From positions 62,001-126,000 of the forward strand of contig CAJMKE010000002.1 of assembly GCA_905213895.1 (NCBI GenBank): a stretch of 64,000 bases of DNA. The letters run 5' to 3'. This document shows positions 60,965 to 64,000 of this stretch, piece after piece. Position 1 is the stretch's first letter. Every line of letters begins with the position of its first letter. The notes beneath the pieces are model-generated. The model saw only the letters and a program-made list of their open reading frames with translations. It made no database searches and was not told the DNA's origin. Position numbers and translations under genes: made by a program. Origin of the DNA: an uncultured Alistipes sp. (GTDB lineage Bacteria; Bacteroidota; Bacteroidia; Bacteroidales; Rikenellaceae).

Positions 60965-61876
60965 ATGCTCTGTTCAGGAACCATAAAAGAGGTCGCTTCA
61001 AGTGTCGGATTCGACCTGTGCGGGGTGGCTGAATGCCGCCGGTTCGACGGCGACGAGGCGTTTTTCCGCGAGTGGCTCTCGCGCGGATACTCCTCCTCGC
61101 TCGACTATTTGAGCCGCAATCTCGACAAGCGTTTCGACGCCTCGCGACTGGTCGACGGCGCGCGCAGCGTCGTCGTCTGCGCCGTGAGTTACAAAAACTC
61201 CGTGAGCGGAGGATACCCGTCCGACTGCCGGACGAAGGTGGCGTCCTACGCCTGCTGCACCGACTACCATTCGACGATAAAGGGGATGCTGCGCCGCATG
61301 GGCGCGTCGCTCAAAGAGATATACCCGTCATTGTCGGGTCGCATCTTCGTCGATTCCGCCCCGATTCTCGAAAAACGCTATGCCGTCGAGGCGGGTCTGG
61401 GCTGGATAGGCAGACAGTCGCTGCTCGTTACGCCGCGTTTCGGGTCGTTCGTCCTGCTCGGCGAACTGGTGCTTTGCGACGGGTGCGACCGCTACGACGA
61501 GCCGTTGCGAACGGCGGGTTGCGGCGAGTGCCGCCGCTGTATCGACGCCTGCCCGAACGGAGCGGTTCTGGGGCGGCATATCGACACTTCGAAGTGTATC
61601 TCGTGCGCGACTGTCGAGCGCGCCAACGGACTTGCCGACCTCCACGGCTGGATTTTCGGCTGCGACGAGTGCCAGACGTGCTGTCCCTACAACAGGATTG
61701 CCCCTCTGCACTCCAATCCGGAGTTCGACCCCGTCTTCGACCCGACGGCGATGGATGACGACGCGTGGCTGTCGCTGACGGACGACGAGTTCGCCGGACG
61801 CTTCGCCCCGACGCCTATGTCGCGCAGCGGATTGCCACGTCTGCGCGAGAACGTCCTCCGCAACCGCAAGCCATAA
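60965..61876 (+). CDS. queG: Epoxyqueuosine reductase
   Basis: Catalyses the last step of queuosine synthesis in tRNA, a cobalamin-dependent reduction. The 303-residue product has a central DSAPILEKRYAVEAGLGWIG and two ferredoxin-like [4Fe-4S] cysteine sets (CGECRRCIDACPNGAV with CISC; CDECQTCCPYN). The frame is open to 60884, but ATG 60965 (MLCSGTIKEVASSVGF) gives the usual N-terminus and follows the -7 element. Confidence 0.94.
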   Translation: MLCSGTIKEVASSVGFDLCGVAECRRFDGDEAFFREWLSRGYSSSLDYLSRNLDKRFDASRLVDGARSVVVCAVSYKNSVSGGYPSDCRTKVASYACCTDYHSTIKGMLRRMGASLKEIYPSLSGRIFVDSAPILEKRYAVEAGLGWIGRQSLLVTPRFGSFVLLGELVLCDGCDRYDEPLRTAGCGECRRCIDACPNGAVLGRHIDTSKCISCATVERANGLADLHGWIFGCDECQTCCPYNRIAPLHSNPEFDPVFDPTAMDDDAWLSLTDDEFAGRFAPTPMSRSGLPRLRENVLRNRKP

Positions 61877-61878
61877 AA

Positions 61879-61927
61879 AAAGTCCTTAAAGACTTTAAGG
61901 TCATTAAGGACTTTAAGGTCTTTAAGA
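61879..61927. repeat. 9-bp-period intergenic array (copy 13)
   Basis: About 49 bp filling the 61-nt gap between the convergent queG and dipeptidyl peptidase genes, with no separate hairpin terminator visible; here the array itself may act as one. Confidence 0.82.
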
Positions 61928-61937
61928 AAGCGGTTTA

Positions 61938-64000
61938 TCAGAGATTCCCCACCGTATACTCAATCATCTTCTGCCGGATATTGCCCGTGCAGTTCGGCAG
62001 CATCGAGTGGTTCTGGTCGGGATAAACCATCATGTCGTATTGCTTTCCGGCGCGGTTCAGCGCGCGGCACATCTCCATCGAGTTCTGGAAATGTACGTTG
62101 TCATCCGCCGTTCCGTGCATTATCAGCAAACGTGTCCGCGGCGAGAGTTTCGCGGCATGCGAGAGCGGCGAATTGTCGTCATAGCCTTTCGCATTCGTCT
62201 GCGGCAGACCGTTGTATATCTCGGTGTAGATTGTGTCGTAATACCTCCACGACGTTACGGGCGCGACGGCTATCGCCATTCTGAACAGCCCGTCGCCGTG
62301 CAGCGCGCAGTTCAGAGCCATGAACCCTCCGTAGGACCAGCCGTAAATTCCGATTCGTCCGGCATCGACATACGGCAGTGCGGCGAGCATCTTCGCGAAC
62401 GAAATCTGGTCTTCGGTCTCGCGCCGTCCGAGGTCGCCGTAGGTGCATTTCTTGAACTCCTCTCCGCGGAATCCCGTGCCGCGACCGTCGCAGCAGGCGA
62501 CGATGTAACCCTTTCTTGTCAGCGCATCCTCCCAGTCGAGCGACCAGCGGTCGCGCACCTGCTGCGAACCAGGTCCAGAATACTGCGTCAGCAATACGGG
62601 ATACCGCTTCGCGGGGTCGAAACCAGCAGGCAACTGTATGTAATAGTCGAGCGTGTCGCCCCGTTCGGTAACGAACCTCTCGAACCGCCGCTGCGCCCAC
62701 TCTCCGTGTGCCGCCATCGCCGCCCTGCTGTCGGCGAGCGTGTCTATCGCCCGCCCGTCGGCGCGATGGACGGTAATTATGTTGGGTGTCGAGGCGTTGC
62801 TGAACGTCTGCACGTAGTATTTCATCCCCCTCGACGGCATTATCGTGTGGAATCCGTCGCCCGTAGTCAGCCTCCGTTTGCCCTTGCCGTCGATTGAGAC
62901 CGTGTAGAGGTCGCGCCGCAGCGGCGACTGCTCGGTAGACATGTAGTAGACCCTCTTGTTGTCTGCCGCGACTATCGACGTTACGTCCCAGTCGCCCTTC
63001 GTCAGCGTGTAGAGCCTGCCGCCGAATACGGTGTGCAGATAGAGGTGCATCCGTCCCGCCGTGGTCTCCTCACGGACGATGAAACGGTGCATGTCCACGA
63101 ACGTTACGGTCTGTGCGTCGGGACGCTCGACATACCGCGGCGACTCCTCGGAGTAAATCACCCGCTGCGACCCGTTCTTGCGCTGCAACACGACCTCGAA
63201 ACGGTTCTGCAATCTGTTCACGCGGTAGAAATAGAGTTCGCCCGTCGGCGTCCACGCGGGGTTGAATATGTACTGGTCGGTTTCGTAGCCCGTGTCTATT
63301 CTGCGCTTTTCGCCTTTCGAGATGTCGTACACCCACAGTTCGACCACCGAGTTGGCGTCGCCCGCCTTCGGATATTTGAACGAGTATGCCTTGTTGTACA
63401 GCGTGTTGTCGTAACGCATCATCTCGAATGTCGGCACCTTGCTCTCGTCGAACCGCAGATAGGCGATTTTCAGCGCGTCGGGCGAAAAGGCGTAAGCCTT
63501 CGTGAACCCGTACTCCTCCTCGTAAACCCAGTCGCTCGTGCCGTTGATTACCGAATTCCACTCTCCGTCATCGGTTATCCGCAGTGTGCTTCCGTCCCTC
63601 GTGTCGTACAGCCAGAGGTTGTTGCCCTTGGCGAACGCCAGCCGCCTGCCGTCGGGCGAGAACGACACGTCGCGCACCCCTTCGAGTATCTTGCGCGGCT
63701 TCTCCGCCCCCTCCGCCAGCCAGTAGTCGGCGGTATAGGAATGACGGTATATGGGCTTCACGCTCCGTGCGTCGGCGAAGAGTATCGCCTGCTCGTCGGG
63801 CGAGAATGCGTAGTCCGCTATCGGGAAACCCGTTTTCAGCAGCCTTACCGTGTCGTTGCGGTCGGTATAGGCATGACGGACTATTCCGCTGCGGTCGCTT
63901 ACCGTGTAGTGTTCGCCGTCGGCTGTCGGACGCAGCCCGTATACCGAGCGGTTCGCTGCCCGTGCGCTGCGCACCTCCCCGTATTCGTTCTGTGCGGTCG
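61938..64000 (-). CDS. Dipeptidyl peptidase IV (S9B), 5' end outside window
   Basis: The frame is open to the right edge, so the signal peptide and first residues are missing; the GTG at 63974 is internal. The visible 687 residues comprise the beta-propeller (FSPDGRRLAFAKGNNLWLYD and similar blades) and the C-terminal alpha/beta-hydrolase with Ser in GWSYGGF, Asp in GTADDNVHF and His in YPDQNHSM. It cleaves Xaa-Pro dipeptides from peptide N-termini, normally in the periplasm. This is a common enzyme of Bacteroidales. Confidence 0.93.
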   Translation of the reverse strand, partial: TAQNEYGEVRSARAANRSVYGLRPTADGEHYTVSDRSGIVRHAYTDRNDTVRLLKTGFPIADYAFSPDEQAILFADARSVKPIYRHSYTADYWLAEGAEKPRKILEGVRDVSFSPDGRRLAFAKGNNLWLYDTRDGSTLRITDDGEWNSVINGTSDWVYEEEYGFTKAYAFSPDALKIAYLRFDESKVPTFEMMRYDNTLYNKAYSFKYPKAGDANSVVELWVYDISKGEKRRIDTGYETDQYIFNPAWTPTGELYFYRVNRLQNRFEVVLQRKNGSQRVIYSEESPRYVERPDAQTVTFVDMHRFIVREETTAGRMHLYLHTVFGGRLYTLTKGDWDVTSIVAADNKRVYYMSTEQSPLRRDLYTVSIDGKGKRRLTTGDGFHTIMPSRGMKYYVQTFSNASTPNIITVHRADGRAIDTLADSRAAMAAHGEWAQRRFERFVTERGDTLDYYIQLPAGFDPAKRYPVLLTQYSGPGSQQVRDRWSLDWEDALTRKGYIVACCDGRGTGFRGEEFKKCTYGDLGRRETEDQISFAKMLAALPYVDAGRIGIYGWSYGGFMALNCALHGDGLFRMAIAVAPVTSWRYYDTIYTEIYNGLPQTNAKGYDDNSPLSHAAKLSPRTRLLIMHGTADDNVHFQNSMEMCRALNRAGKQYDMMVYPDQNHSMLPNCTGNIRQKMIEYTVGNL

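Noticed and set aside
1..64000. CRISPR arrays, tRNA or rRNA genes, insertion sequences and prophage genes
   Set aside because: None seen: the only regular repeats are the 9-bp arrays (no spacers of constant length), and no transposase, integrase or phage structural gene is recognisable.

Overview
The window looks like a chromosomal segment of a Bacteroidales bacterium, possibly Rikenellaceae/Alistipes-like; this is inferred from content, with no database search. The evidence is a short primary sigma factor without region 1.1 (rpoD, 286 aa), Bacteroidetes-type promoters (TTTG, 19-22 nt, TAnnTTTG) at seven places, a UpxY-type antiterminator heading a polysaccharide locus, Ser-type sulfatases beside an anaerobic maturase, a dipeptidyl peptidase IV, DUF2723 and S16 with a long tail. 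Core DNA is GC-rich, but about 9.24-25.3 kb is visibly AT-rich, as expected of an exchangeable glycan cassette.

Layout. 0-2.2 kb: a HEAT-like fragment, a degenerate glycosyltransferase-like membrane protein and cysQ. 2.3-5.2 kb (minus strand): sulfatase plus sulfatase maturase. 5.4-6.1 kb: rpmI-rplT. 6.4-31.5 kb: one co-directional polysaccharide locus starting at a consensus promoter and ending at a strong terminator. 31.7-35.2 kb (minus): two related lipoproteins, one fused to a beta-barrel, and a second sulfatase. 35.4-38.9 kb: glyS, ruvX, an SGNH hydrolase and def. 39.1-47.5 kb (minus): an outer-membrane protein, ppdK, mnmA, an OPA-type MFS transporter and mtlD, with a divergent AraC regulator. 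48.9-52.8 kb: htrA, rpoD and metK, the last behind a SAM-II-like riboswitch. 52.9-60.9 kb (minus): rimM, rpsP, cysS, DUF2723 and an acyl-CoA synthetase. Then queG (plus) and a 5'-truncated dipeptidyl peptidase IV (minus).

The polysaccharide locus encodes a Wzx/Wzy-type pathway: a PglC-type initiating transferase, three glycosyltransferases, flippase and polymerase. Precursor genes are UDP-GlcNAc 4,6-dehydratase + aminotransferase + PglD-like acyltransferase (4-amino-sugar), CapE/F/G (UDP-L-FucNAc) and Ugd (UDP-GlcA). Tailoring genes are a WbpG-like amidotransferase, an IspD-like cytidylyltransferase/epimerase/LicD set, two further acyltransferases, and a small ACP-KASIII-ketoreductase-KASIII cassette likely to make a hydroxyacyl substituent.

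The most interesting signal is a set of poly-G tracts (G8-G11) inside this locus: one upstream of the operon promoter, one in the 4,6-dehydratase, one in an acetyltransferase, one at the end of the ketoreductase, one intergenic, and one exactly where an acyltransferase 3 gene is frameshifted. One added G restores that gene, and one added G in the ketoreductase tract would fuse it to the next KASIII. This pattern suggests slipped-strand phase variation of glycan decoration, unlike the invertible-promoter switching known in Bacteroides. A second recurring signal is a family of 9-bp-period intergenic arrays (unit about GTCCTTAAA) at 13 sites, absent from the polysaccharide locus.
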